NCBI GenBank assembly: GCA_000437375.1
Contig: FR898232.1
Span: 133,302-146,350 of the forward strand
Source: Eubacterium sp. CAG:841
GTDB lineage: Bacteria > Bacillota > Clostridia > Oscillospirales > CAG-272
Reading direction: 5' to 3'
Length of the DNA stretch: 13,049 nt
The notes beneath the pieces are model-generated. The model was not told where the DNA came from. It worked only from the letters and a program-made list of their open reading frames with translations, and searched no databases. How positions within the stretch are numbered: the stretch's first letter is position 1; every line of letters starts with the position of its first letter. Positions 1-6,724 of this stretch are shown piece after piece. A program made the translations under genes and the position numbers.

Positions 1-2
1 TA

Positions 3-425
3 CACGACGCTATGTATTATACAGGTGCAAAACAGGCAGAGGTCAAGAATTGGCTTCGGAACTTGCCTGTCGAGTCATTTGACTTCGGCGGCAGGACATA
101 TTATTACATACCGAACGGGAAAACATACGATGGGGACATTCCGCATTGCATTTTCCTTGCGGGATTTGACCAGCTTATGCTCGGATATCAGAAAAAGGAA
201 AACATCTATCTGAAGCCCGAATATTTGCGAGGCGTGTTCAATCTTGCGGGTATCGTTATGCCGCCATTGCTCCTCGACGGTGATGTGGCGGGGATATGGA
301 AAAACAAAAACGGGAAGCTCGAAATCAAGTGCTTCCGCAGCCTGACGCAAACCGAAAAAAGCCATATAGAACAGGCGGCAGATAATCTGTGGGGAGATAT
401 AAAAGAGATAAGATATGTTGAATGA
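3..425 (+). CDS. Winged-helix DNA-binding (HTH_42 / YcaQ-like) protein, C-terminal part, 5' end outside window
   Basis: The frame is open from the first complete codon, so this is the last ~140 residues of a longer protein; the ATG at 12 is internal. The segment matches my memory of the C-terminal part of the HTH_42 superfamily (PF06224; includes YcaQ/AlkX DNA glycosylases that act on crosslinked or alkylated DNA). Visible hallmarks are the 'HDAMYYTG' lead-in to the wing region, then 'CIFLAGFDQLMLGY', 'RGVFN' and 'GIVMPPLLLDGDVAGIW', which correspond to the family pattern (FLpaFDeyllGY / GvvfPtlLvdGrvvGtW). Many clostridial members are annotated only as winged-helix DNA-binding proteins, so glycosylase activity cannot be claimed, and the N-terminal catalytic region is not in view. 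The stop overlaps the next (broken) reading frame, whose ATG is at 415. Confidence 0.75.
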   Translation, partial: HDAMYYTGAKQAEVKNWLRNLPVESFDFGGRTYYYIPNGKTYDGDIPHCIFLAGFDQLMLGYQKKENIYLKPEYLRGVFNLAGIVMPPLLLDGDVAGIWKNKNGKLEIKCFRSLTQTEKSHIEQAADNLWGDIKEIRYVE

Positions 426-477
426 TGATAGCATTTTTTACACCGCTGATCGTGCCGAATGGCGAGCGTGGCGCTGA
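415..477 (+). pseudogene. Possible remnant of a YdeI/OmpD-associated-family gene (first 20 codons only)
   Basis: An ATG at 415, overlapping the end of the HTH_42 gene by 11 bp, opens a 20-codon frame ending in TGA at 475-477. Its translation ends in 'FYTADRAEWRAWR', which resembles the N-terminus of YdeI/OmpD-associated small proteins (typically 'R.EWRAWLE.N'), where the frame should continue for well over 100 residues. Directly after it, another frame reads 'ALKVIKDIV' to a TGA at 498-500 that overlaps the next ATG (TGATG), like the tail of an unrelated gene. I read this as a deletion scar joining a gene start to a different gene end. The match is short and recalled from memory, so confidence is low. 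Confidence 0.3.
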
Positions 478-499
478 AGGTTATCAAAGATATTGTCTG

Positions 500-679
500 A
501 TGCGCTACATAGAAGCGAAAACCATCCTGTCCGCGAAAAACGGCATGAACTTCTATAGCGGATGCACGCACGGGCGCATTTACTGCGACAGCCGCTCGGA
601 CTGCTACGGGATGGATTATGAATTTGAAGATATAGGAAGTTTTTGTGACAAAAACAAAAGTGAAATGGTGGCCTTATGA
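500..679 (+). pseudogene. N-terminal remnant of an SPL-family radical SAM protein, one cluster cysteine lost
   Basis: From the ATG at 500 the frame reads 'MRYIEAKTILSAKNGMNFY' followed by 'SGCTHGRIYCDSRSDCYGM' and 'YEFEDI'. This is close to the conserved start of SPL-like (spore photoproduct lyase-related) radical SAM proteins, whose cluster-binding loop reads CTHGCIYC (CX3CX2C) and is followed by DSRS.CY and a FEDI motif. Here the middle cysteine is arginine (codon CGC, one base from TGC), so the [4Fe-4S] cluster should not assemble. After FEDI the protein diverges into about 14 unrelated residues and stops, although family members run to roughly 280-300 residues. The frame is also open upstream to an ATG at 422, but those 26 residues do not resemble the family. 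The 3' end overlaps the ATPase start (ATGA at 676-679). A non-functional fragment is the best reading. Confidence 0.6.
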
Positions 680-1557
680 TATATTTAATGAGTTTTCGAA
701 TGCCTACAAGAGAAAATGAGGAAAATTATTTTTCAGGAAATTTCAAAGTCAAAAGAACCTGCTATACGACCTATTATCCGTTTCAACTGTTTCAGTATCG
801 CGAACTACCCGAGTTCTTTTTTTCGGACATCACGATATTCTGTGGCAATAACGGGAGCGGTAAGAGCAGTATCTTGAATATCATTGCTGAAAAGCTGGCT
901 CTTGAGCGAAGCACCCCGTTTAACCGCTCCGACTTTTTTGAGGACTACGTCGGCATGTGTGACTATCAGTTAGAGCGAGCGATTCCGACGGGGAGCAAGA
1001 TCATCACGAGCGACGGCGTTTTTGAAAAGGTGCTTGATATTCGCCGTATCAACGACGGTATTGACAGCAAAAGGTCGGATTTGATCCGGGAATATATTGC
1101 GGAAAACAGTCCGGGTGCAGCGCCGAATCTTTTTCAGGGATTGGATGATTACGAGCGGTGGAAACGGGTCAGCGATATGCGAAACAAAAATCGCAGTCAG
1201 TCCCGCTTCTTGAAAGAAAACCTGATGCGAAATATACAGGAGCGTTCAAACGGCGAGAGCGCACTGTCATACTTTGTTGATTCAATTCAGGAAAATGCGT
1301 TGTATCTTTTGGACGAGCCGGAAAACAGCCTTTCTCCGCAAAATCAATTGCAACTAAAGTATTTTATTGAAGACTCGGTGAGAAATTACGGATGTCAATT
1401 TGTTATTTCCACTCACTCTCCGTTTCTGCTCTCCCTGAAGGGCGCACACATATACAATATTGACGAAACACCGCCCGCCGAACAAAAATGGACGGAGCTT
1501 GCGTGCGTAAAAGTATATCACGACTTTTTTGTCGAGCAGGATGATAAATTCCAGTGA
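676..1557 (+). CDS. AAA/ABC-type ATPase (AAA_21-like predicted ATP-binding protein), 293 aa
   Basis: A stand-alone, soluble ATPase of the SMC/ABC-like group (COG3910-type or related). All nucleotide-binding motifs are present: Walker A GNNGSGKSS at residues 57-65, a signature-like SNGES at 191-195, Walker B LYLLDEP at 209-215 with Asp213/Glu214, and the switch histidine His247 in STHSP. The N-terminus 'MIYLMSFRMPT', the 'YPFQLFQYRELPEF' segment before the P-loop and the 'SKIITSDGVFEKVLDIRRIN' block look like the clostridial family as I remember it, which supports the ATG at 676; an ATG at 688 is possible. No transmembrane segment or partner subunit is visible. The start overlaps the radical SAM remnant by 4 bp, and only a weak GGTGG lies upstream. 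The physiological role is unknown; homologues are often annotated simply as ABC transporter ATP-binding protein or AAA family ATPase, but no permease is nearby. Confidence 0.85.
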   Translation: MIYLMSFRMPTRENEENYFSGNFKVKRTCYTTYYPFQLFQYRELPEFFFSDITIFCGNNGSGKSSILNIIAEKLALERSTPFNRSDFFEDYVGMCDYQLERAIPTGSKIITSDGVFEKVLDIRRINDGIDSKRSDLIREYIAENSPGAAPNLFQGLDDYERWKRVSDMRNKNRSQSRFLKENLMRNIQERSNGESALSYFVDSIQENALYLLDEPENSLSPQNQLQLKYFIEDSVRNYGCQFVISTHSPFLLSLKGAHIYNIDETPPAEQKWTELACVKVYHDFFVEQDDKFQ

Positions 1558-1812
1558 TCGAAAGCGAGCCATCCTCCCGGCAGTGAAACCAGGCGTCCGC
1601 AGGGAAATCTACGGGTAAAACGGTCCCGAGATCCGAGCAGTGCAGTGCACTCTTCAAGCTGTCGGTTGAAATTTCAATGTTGCTCAATGTGATTGCGGCG
1701 GCAAATGCATAATTCCGCCGCGGTCGGCTGTTATTGCGGAAATATAAAGCGCTCCGCCGGAGGCGTGCCGTCGGCTTTCAGAAAAAAATATCATAAAATT
1801 TTTTTGAGAGTA
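1558..1812. other. Intergenic stretch without a convincing gene; GC-rich hairpin
   Basis: No + strand gene is supported here. A perfect 7-bp inverted repeat, GCGGCGG (1695-1701) and CCGCCGC (1715-1721) with a 13-nt loop, can form a hairpin but has no T-run on either side, so I do not call it a terminator. On the minus strand an open frame with protein-like composition runs from about 1785 down into the 3' end of the ATPase gene. It lacks an ATG and a ribosome binding site and may be gene debris. Confidence 0.4.
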
Positions 1813-1842
1813 TGGACAAATCTCCTTCGGCTATGATAGAAT
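1813..1842 (+). promoter_or_regulatory. Putative sigma-A-type promoter for the LRR membrane protein gene
   Basis: TGGACA at 1813-1818 (5/6 match to TTGACA) and TAGAAT at 1837-1842 (5/6 match to TATAAT) are separated by 18 bp and lie 57 bp upstream of the ATG at 1900. An A/T-rich tract (1788-1805) precedes the -35 element and could act as an UP-like element. Confidence 0.5.
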
Positions 1843-1899
1843 GATAACACACGGGAAATCCGAATCAGCTTGAATAAATTAAGGAGGACTACGGTCAAT

Positions 1900-2427
1900 A
1901 TGAAAAACTTTTTTGCATTTATAGGTGCGATTGTATTTATCGCGGCACTTGTGTTAGTGGGCATTTATCTCTATAACAAATACGCAAAGACAGCTGTCGG
2001 CGAGTTTGAAATCGTATATGCTTATGAAAAAATGGTGGAGTCGTCGTCAATCGACAATAAACAGATGTATGTCAAGAAATACAAGGGCAAGTCGCCGGAG
2101 AACATTGTGATACCCGAAAAAGCGAAAGACCAGAACGGAACGGAGCGCATGGTCAAAGGTATCAGGGCAAGGGCATTTGCAAATAACAAAAATCTGAAAA
2201 CGATTGAAATTCCGAGCGGCATCATTTATTTTGAGGGCTACATTTTCAAAGGCTGCGACAATCTGGAAACGATTATACTGAAAACGGACGACATTATCAA
2301 ATATTCCTCCTTCGACACAGCATTTGAAGGGGTCGACCTTGCAAAGGTGACGTTTATCGTTGAGAGCGAGGATGTCAAAGAAACGCTGCTGAGAAATTAT
2401 CCGCAAGCAAATATTCAGATTAGATAA
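1900..2427 (+). CDS. Membrane-anchored BspA-type leucine-rich-repeat protein, 175 aa
   Basis: A short protein with an N-terminal transmembrane or uncleaved signal segment at about residues 4-24 and an extracytoplasmic domain. Residues ~65-130 carry BspA-like (LRR_5) repeats: 'VIPEKA', 'IRARAFANNKNLKTIEIP' and 'IFKGCDNLETIIL' follow the I..yAF..c..L..I.iP pattern. Such repeats form a curved beta-rich surface used for protein or ligand contacts; two to three repeats is few for the family. The ATG at 1900 is chosen because AAGGAGG (1881-1887) sits 12 bp upstream; an in-frame TTG at 1870 lies before that site and would add ten residues with no ribosome binding site. The gene appears monocistronic, between its own promoter and a strong terminator. 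The function is unknown. Confidence 0.75.
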   Translation: MKNFFAFIGAIVFIAALVLVGIYLYNKYAKTAVGEFEIVYAYEKMVESSSIDNKQMYVKKYKGKSPENIVIPEKAKDQNGTERMVKGIRARAFANNKNLKTIEIPSGIIYFEGYIFKGCDNLETIILKTDDIIKYSSFDTAFEGVDLAKVTFIVESEDVKETLLRNYPQANIQIR

Positions 2428-2433
2428 ATAAAG

Positions 2434-2473
2434 AAACGGCAATCGCGGTTTGCGATTGCCGTTTTTGTTTTTT
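2434..2473 (+). terminator. Strong rho-independent terminator after the LRR gene
   Basis: A perfect 13-bp stem, AAACGGCAATCGC (2434-2446) against GCGATTGCCGTTT (2452-2464) with a 5-nt loop, runs into a T-rich tail to 2473. It starts 6 bp after the stop at 2427. It lies between two convergent genes. On the minus strand its A-rich flank gives a weaker T-tract, so it may also stop the MFS transcript. Confidence 0.9.
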
Positions 2474-2503
2474 GAGGGAAAATCACGCGCCGCAAAGGCG
2501 GCT

Positions 2504-3682
2504 TCAATCGCGATTTCTTTTTCCGTATCTTTTGAGGAGAAAAATTCCGCAGAGGAGGAGCGCGGGGAAAATCATTGCCGCCAGAATTCCGGCTTTGAGA
2601 TTGCCGCCGGCGGCACTTGAAACAAGTCCGGCAAGAGTCGGACCGCCGCCGCATCCGAGGTCACCCGCAAGGGCGAGCAGAGCAAACATTACCGTTCCGC
2701 CGCCGCGTATCGTCGCGGACGCCTTGCTGAACGTCCCCGGCCACATAATACCGACGGAAAATCCGCACACGGCGCAACCTATAAGATTTATTGCGGGAAC
2801 GGGAACAAATATTATGCATATATACGACGCGACGCAGAGCAGACAACTGAAAATCATAAAATTATCAAGGCGGAGCCTGTCTCCGAATTTACCGTAAATA
2901 AGGCGTGACGTACCCATAAGCACGGCAAACGCCATAGGTCCCGCAAGGTCGCCTATCGCCTTGCCGACTCCGAGTCCCGTTTCGGCAAAGGTCGACGCCC
3001 ATTGGCTGACAGCCTGCTCGCTTGCGCCGGCGCATACCATCATAATGGCAAGAACCCAGAACACCCTGCTTGAAAAAAGCTCTTTGAGCGAAAGTCCCTT
3101 TTCTCCGTTACTGCCGAGCGGATACATCGGCGCACGGGCGAACATAAAAATATTGAACATCGGAACGAGCGACCAGAAAAGCGCGAGAAGCTTCTAACTT
3201 TCCGTGCCGACAAGCACGAAAAACGCTGTTGATATCAGCACAACGCCGACGTGCCCCCAGCAATAGAACGAATGAAGAAGGCTCATCATTTTTTCCTTGT
3301 TTTCCGTCGGACAGGCTTCGACTATGGGGCTGACAAGCACCTCAAGAAGTCCCCCTCCGACAGCATAAACGCAAACGGAAAGGAAAATTCCCAAAAAGGC
3401 GTCCGGCAGGACCGTGAGGAGAATAAGTCCCGTTGCGGCGGCGACGTGCGCGATGATAATCGACGCGCGATAGCCGATTTTGTCGACAAACAACGTCGAA
3501 AAGGCGTCAATTAAAAGCTGTATCACAAAATTGACGGTGATAAGCAGAGTTATTTTTGAAAGCGGAATTCCGTAGCTCTTCTGAAACGTGACGAACAGGA
3601 GCGGAATGAAATTATTTACAATCGCCTGAACTATATATCCGATAAAGCAGGCGTAAATCGTTCTTTTATAGTTTTTGCCCAT
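2504..3682 (-). pseudogene. MFS transporter interrupted by one in-frame TAG (codon 163)
   Basis: Read as one frame of 392 codons, this has the length and texture of a 12-helix major facilitator superfamily permease. The N-terminal half (3682 to 3194) starts 'MGKNYKRTIYACFIGYIVQAI', has the first hydrophobic helices, and contains 'VDKIGYR' at the loop 2-3 position. The C-terminal half (to 2504) carries 'YGKFGDRL' at the equivalent loop and further helices, ending in 'FLLKRYGKR'. The frame does not shift; only a TAG at 3196-3194 separates the halves. Around it the protein reads 'FFVLVGTES*KLLALFW', where relatives I recall have a Trp, so TGG to TAG is the simplest explanation. The start ATG has GAGGGG 8 bp upstream. 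Related permeases carry sugars or other small solutes; the substrate cannot be read here. If translated as seen, the product is two half-transporters, the second from an internal start such as the ATG at 3160. Confidence 0.75.
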
Positions 3683-3718
3683 TTGTTTTTCCCCTCGGGA
3701 ATGAAAAGTACTTACGCA

Positions 3719-3747
3719 ATTATGCCTTAAGGACTGCGAAAAGTCAA
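3719..3747 (-). promoter_or_regulatory. Putative promoter for the MFS gene (minus strand)
   Basis: On the minus strand TTGACT (3747-3742) and CATAAT (3724-3719) are separated by 17 bp and lie 37 bp upstream of the MFS ATG. Each hexamer matches the consensus at 5 of 6 positions. Confidence 0.6.
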
Positions 3748-3785
3748 TAGAAAAGGAGAAAAATTCGGCGCAAAAGACGCCGCGC

Positions 3786-3814
3786 TTGAAAAAGCCTGCG
3801 GATTGTAGTATAAT
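3786..3814 (+). promoter_or_regulatory. Putative promoter for the two-helix membrane protein gene
   Basis: TTGAAA (3786-3791) and a perfect TATAAT (3809-3814) with 17-bp spacing face right, back-to-back with the MFS promoter. A small hairpin-forming repeat (CGGCG and CGCCG, ~3767-3783) lies between the two promoters and could be a shared operator, which is speculative. Confidence 0.65.
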
Positions 3815-3880
3815 TATAACATTAAAGACGGGAAGGAGCGCGGAAAATGAAAAAACGGATTATTGCCGCTTTTGCGGCTT

Positions 3881-4261
3881 ATGAAAAATGAGCTTGCGCC
3901 CGTCGGCAAAAGAGAAGGGGAAATTCTTTTCCGCGGACAGCATGCGGAGGATATCGACGTGAAAACGTCGGCGGGGACTTATCGGCTTTTTGGCGGCGAC
4001 AGCGTCACCGATACTGAAAAAAGCAGGCTTGCGCTCGCTCTGTACGGTGTATTTTCCGGCGTGATATTTTCGCTTCTGATGGACGGTTTTTCGGTGCTGT
4101 GGGCAGAGGGGACGTTCTCGCTTTCAAGATACGGAGCGTTTGTTGTCGCGGCTCTGCCGGTCACGGCGATATATGCCGTTTCCAACGTGATATTTTTGCT
4201 TGCACTGTCCGTGTCGATGGGCGAAAAGTTGGAGAGGATAACGAAAAAATACGGAATATGA
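3881..4261 (+). CDS. Small membrane protein with two predicted TM helices, unknown family; start region out of frame
   Basis: From the ATG at 3881 this is 126 residues: a hydrophilic start ('KNELAPVGKREGEILF'), two hydrophobic helices at about 49-75 and 84-110, and a short basic tail. I do not recognise the family. The only well-placed ribosome binding site (AAGGAG, 3833-3838) serves an ATG at 3847 that opens 'MKKRIIAAFAAYEK' and stops at TGA 3889-3891, one frame away from the main body. Removing one T near 3880 would fuse them into a continuous protein beginning 'MKKRIIAAFAAMKNELAPVG'. So the gene is either frameshifted (mutation or sequence error), or translated by coupling from the 14-codon leader, since ATG 3881 overlaps the leader's stop region. 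A TTG at 3863 is in frame but has no ribosome binding site. Confidence 0.5.
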   Translation: MKNELAPVGKREGEILFRGQHAEDIDVKTSAGTYRLFGGDSVTDTEKSRLALALYGVFSGVIFSLLMDGFSVLWAEGTFSLSRYGAFVVAALPVTAIYAVSNVIFLLALSVSMGEKLERITKKYGI

Positions 4262-4263
4262 TG

Positions 4264-4292
4264 TTGACATCGCCCGCGCGGCGGTATAGAAT
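4264..4292 (+). promoter_or_regulatory. Near-consensus promoter for the sugar acetyltransferase
   Basis: A perfect TTGACA (4264-4269) and TAGAAT (4287-4292, 5/6) with 17-bp spacing begin directly after the preceding stop codon. They would start transcription near 4299, ahead of the ACGGAGA ribosome binding site at about 4313-4319. Confidence 0.65.
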
Positions 4293-4326
4293 TCAGGAAA
4301 ATAAAAAAAATCAACGGAGAAAATAA

Positions 4327-4947
4327 ATGAACGAACGCGAAAAAATGCTTGCGGGGAAAATATATGACCCGTTTGCGGAAGGACTCCCGGAGGAGAGAAC
4401 AAGGGCGCACGTCCTTTGCAGAATGTACAACGAAACGACGGAGGTCGACTCGGAAAAAAGAAAAGAGATTCTCGCAGAACTTATGCCCGACCGTGCCGAC
4501 GGAGTATATCTTCAGGGACCGATATATTTTGACTTCGGAAAAAACATAAAAATGGGCAGAAACAGCTATGCAAACTTCAATTTTACCGCGCTTGACATAT
4601 GCGAAATAACAATCGGCGATAATGTTTTCATCGGACCAAACGTCTCGCTGCTCACTCCTCTGCACCCGCTTTGCTGGCAGGACAGAAACCCCTATTTCAA
4701 TGAAAAAACGGGCAACGTGACAGACAGAGAATACGGCGCGCCGATAACCATCGGAGATAACTGTTGGATAGCGGGTAACGTTACCGTTTGTGCCGGAGTC
4801 ACAATCGGCGAAGGGTGTGTCATCGGCGCAGGGTCTGTCGTCACGCGTGACATTCCGGCAAACAGCCTTGTGTTCGGCAATCCGTGCAGAGTGTCGCGCA
4901 GAATAACCGATGCGGACAGGCTTGAAAACCATCCGGAGTTATTCTGA
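4327..4947 (+). CDS. Sugar O-acetyltransferase, maltose/galactoside acetyltransferase (LacA/Maa/NodL) type, 206 aa
   Basis: A cytosolic acetyl-CoA-dependent acetyltransferase of the left-handed beta-helix (hexapeptide repeat) fold. The N-terminal Maa-type helical segment starts 'MNEREKMLAGKIYDP', followed by hexapeptide repeats such as 'ITIGDNVFIGPNVSLLTPLHPL' (split by the catalytic loop), 'ITIGDNCWIAGNVTV' and 'GEGCVIGAGSVVTRDIPANS', and the closing 'VFGNPCRV'. His113 in TPLHPL is in the place of the catalytic His115 of LacA/Maa, and Trp147 is the conserved 'nvWIgg' Trp. At 206 residues it is slightly longer than the usual ~185-200, mainly from extra residues around 'FNEKTGNVTDREYGAP'. The family acetylates the 6-hydroxyl of sugars; the real acceptor is unknown and annotation as maltose acetyltransferase is convention only. 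It is probably transcribed from the promoter at 4264. Confidence 0.92.
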   Translation: MNEREKMLAGKIYDPFAEGLPEERTRAHVLCRMYNETTEVDSEKRKEILAELMPDRADGVYLQGPIYFDFGKNIKMGRNSYANFNFTALDICEITIGDNVFIGPNVSLLTPLHPLCWQDRNPYFNEKTGNVTDREYGAPITIGDNCWIAGNVTVCAGVTIGEGCVIGAGSVVTRDIPANSLVFGNPCRVSRRITDADRLENHPELF

Positions 4948-5020
4948 AAGAGCGGAGCGATTGTCAGCCGTAATTATAAAGGCGTACCCGACGCCTTGAA
5001 ATCGGGAATCTGAAAAATTG

Positions 5021-5078
5021 CCGGACGACCGTATCAACGCCGGTTGCGGAGCAACCTGCCGACAGCCTATTCGTCCGG
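5021..5078 (+). promoter_or_regulatory. Possible structured leader in front of the 7TM sensor gene
   Basis: CCGGAC (5021-5026) can pair with GTCCGG (5073-5078), enclosing a hairpin GGTTGC (5042-5047) / GCAACC (5051-5056). This structure ends 10 bp before the GAGAGGG ribosome binding site (5089-5095). I found no convincing promoter or terminator between 4948 and 5104, so the signalling operon may be read from the acetyltransferase promoter or from one I cannot recognise. Function is inferred only. Confidence 0.3.
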
Positions 5079-5104
5079 AACGGAGAAAGAGAGGGCTTTG
5101 CCCC

Positions 5105-6724
5105 GTGAAACGAAACACAAAGCAACTGCTTTCAATGATATTTGTTTTTGCGGTCATTGCGGCGGCATATTCGTGCCGTATGCTCGCAAAATTCGATATC
5201 GGCGGCGTTTATCCGAGCTACATACGCGCGGCTCTTTATCTTTTGCTGTTTTCGCTCTGGGGCTTTTCAATCGACCGTCGCATTATTCACAAGCAGACGC
5301 AGCACTATCTGCGCCTGACGGCGCTTCTGATGCTTATATGGCTCATCCTGCGCACGCTCAAATATGAGTTCGTAACCGATACGACCGCCGCGCGATACAT
5401 CTGGTATCTCTATTACCTTCCGATGCTGTTTATACCGCTTCTGAGCGTGTATATCGCCATTTCTCTCGGCAGATACGATAACTGCCTGACCGAAAAATCG
5501 GTTGCGCTTGCAATTATTCCGACCATACTGTTTGCCGTCGTAATGACAAATGATCTGCATCAGCAGGTATTTGCCTTTGAAGGCGGCTCGCCGGAATTTT
5601 CGGGGAAGTATTCTCATCGTCTTATGTATTTTGTGTGTCTCGGCTGGATGATTGCCTGCATGGCGTTTTCGCTCGTCCGTCTTTTGAAAAAAAGTCGTGT
5701 TACGGGCGGCAAAAAGCGGATTGTGCCGTTTATTATGGGATGTGTGACCGTTCTTTACGGAGTTCTTTACCTGTCCGGAATTCCCGCCGTGCGCTGGTGG
5801 CTCGGGGATATGAACGTGATGTTCTGTCTGCTGTATGCGTCGATTTACGAAAGCTGCATACGCTGTCGTATGATACAGTCGAACACGGGCTATATCGAGC
5901 TTTTTGAGGCGACGACGCTGGCGGCGTGCATTGCGGACAATGACGGAAACATCGTTTTGCGGTCACGTGCCGCCGGTGACGATATGGTTTGTCCGCCGGA
6001 GGGGCAGAGAATTATCCGTCAGGACGGAATGCGTATATCTTCGGCGCGGATAAGCGGAGGCTATGTCGTCTGGATGGACAACGTCCGCCCGCTTACGGAG
6101 CTTCGTGAAAAGCTGAGTGAAAACAAGGCGGAGATGGAGAAAAACAAAAAGAAATTGCAGGAGGGCTATCTCGTGCGAAAAAAACTGCACGAGCTGACCG
6201 AAAAAAATCGCATTTATGACGAGCTGGAGAAAAGAAACGGAAAGCAGACAGCCCGCATACGGCAGCTGCTCAGGCAATGCGAGAACGCGTCGCCTGCGGA
6301 AGCAAAAAGTCTGTTGAAAAGAATACTTCTGCTCGGAACATACGTCAAGCGCAGCGCAAACCTGTATTTTTTAAGTCGCGAATACGAGTTTTTGCCGCAG
6401 CAGGAGCTGAGGCTGACGGTCGACGAGGCGGTGCGCGCACTGACCGCGTGCGGAACGGAGTGCGGCGTGATTTACCGCACGACAAAGCCCATGCGTTCGG
6501 ACGAGGTCGTTCGGATTTTCGAGCTTTTGAAAATCGTCGCGGAGGCAACCGTGGACGATCTGCGATCGCTCTTTATTTCCGTTTCGGACAGCGCAATGGA
6601 TCTGTCGGCGGAGTGCGCATCGGATCTTTCGCGGATTGCGACGGATGAAGTGACGGTCTGCTTTGAGGACGGGCTGTGGCTCGTCCGCACACAGATAGGA
6701 GGCGGAGAAAATGCACAGGCTTAA
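5105..6724 (+). CDS. 7TM receptor-type sensor protein with degenerate histidine-kinase C-terminus, 539 aa
   Basis: Membrane sensor half of a split two-component system. About eight hydrophobic stretches (near 11-26, 39-56, 68-85, 98-121, 132-148, 172-193, 206-225, 234-248) match the histidine-kinase N-terminal 7TM region. A short PAS-like segment follows (~262-330), then a charged coiled coil (~331-380) and an alpha-helical C-terminus with 'NRIYDELEK' (368-376) and 'LLLGTYVKRSANLYFL' (408-423). The C-terminus resembles a dimerisation/kinase-like core, but I see no H-box histidine and no N, G1 or G2 ATP-binding boxes, so it should not phosphorylate by itself. The GTG at 5105 is preferred: GAGAGGG (5089-5095) is 9 bp upstream and translation begins just before the first helix. 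The frame is open to an ATG at 5018, adding 29 hydrophilic, Cys/Arg-rich residues. The 3' end overlaps the kinase gene by 14 bp. The ligand is unknown. Confidence 0.75.
   Translation: MKRNTKQLLSMIFVFAVIAAAYSCRMLAKFDIGGVYPSYIRAALYLLLFSLWGFSIDRRIIHKQTQHYLRLTALLMLIWLILRTLKYEFVTDTTAARYIWYLYYLPMLFIPLLSVYIAISLGRYDNCLTEKSVALAIIPTILFAVVMTNDLHQQVFAFEGGSPEFSGKYSHRLMYFVCLGWMIACMAFSLVRLLKKSRVTGGKKRIVPFIMGCVTVLYGVLYLSGIPAVRWWLGDMNVMFCLLYASIYESCIRCRMIQSNTGYIELFEATTLAACIADNDGNIVLRSRAAGDDMVCPPEGQRIIRQDGMRISSARISGGYVVWMDNVRPLTELREKLSENKAEMEKNKKKLQEGYLVRKKLHELTEKNRIYDELEKRNGKQTARIRQLLRQCENASPAEAKSLLKRILLLGTYVKRSANLYFLSREYEFLPQQELRLTVDEAVRALTACGTECGVIYRTTKPMRSDEVVRIFELLKIVAEATVDDLRSLFISVSDSAMDLSAECASDLSRIATDEVTVCFEDGLWLVRTQIGGGENAQA

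Noticed and set aside
1870..1899. TTG at 1870 as start of the LRR protein
   Set aside because: The ribosome binding site at 1881-1887 lies downstream of it and is correctly placed for ATG 1900, which also starts directly at the membrane segment.
2961..3197. + strand frame opposite the MFS gene
   Set aside because: The minus-strand permease reading is continuous on both sides of the TAG; the + frame has no family resemblance or ribosome binding site.
3979..4932. 317-codon minus-strand open frame across the membrane protein and acetyltransferase genes
   Set aside because: The + strand protein is a clear acetyltransferase with conserved motifs; the antisense frame has no family features and reflects codon bias.
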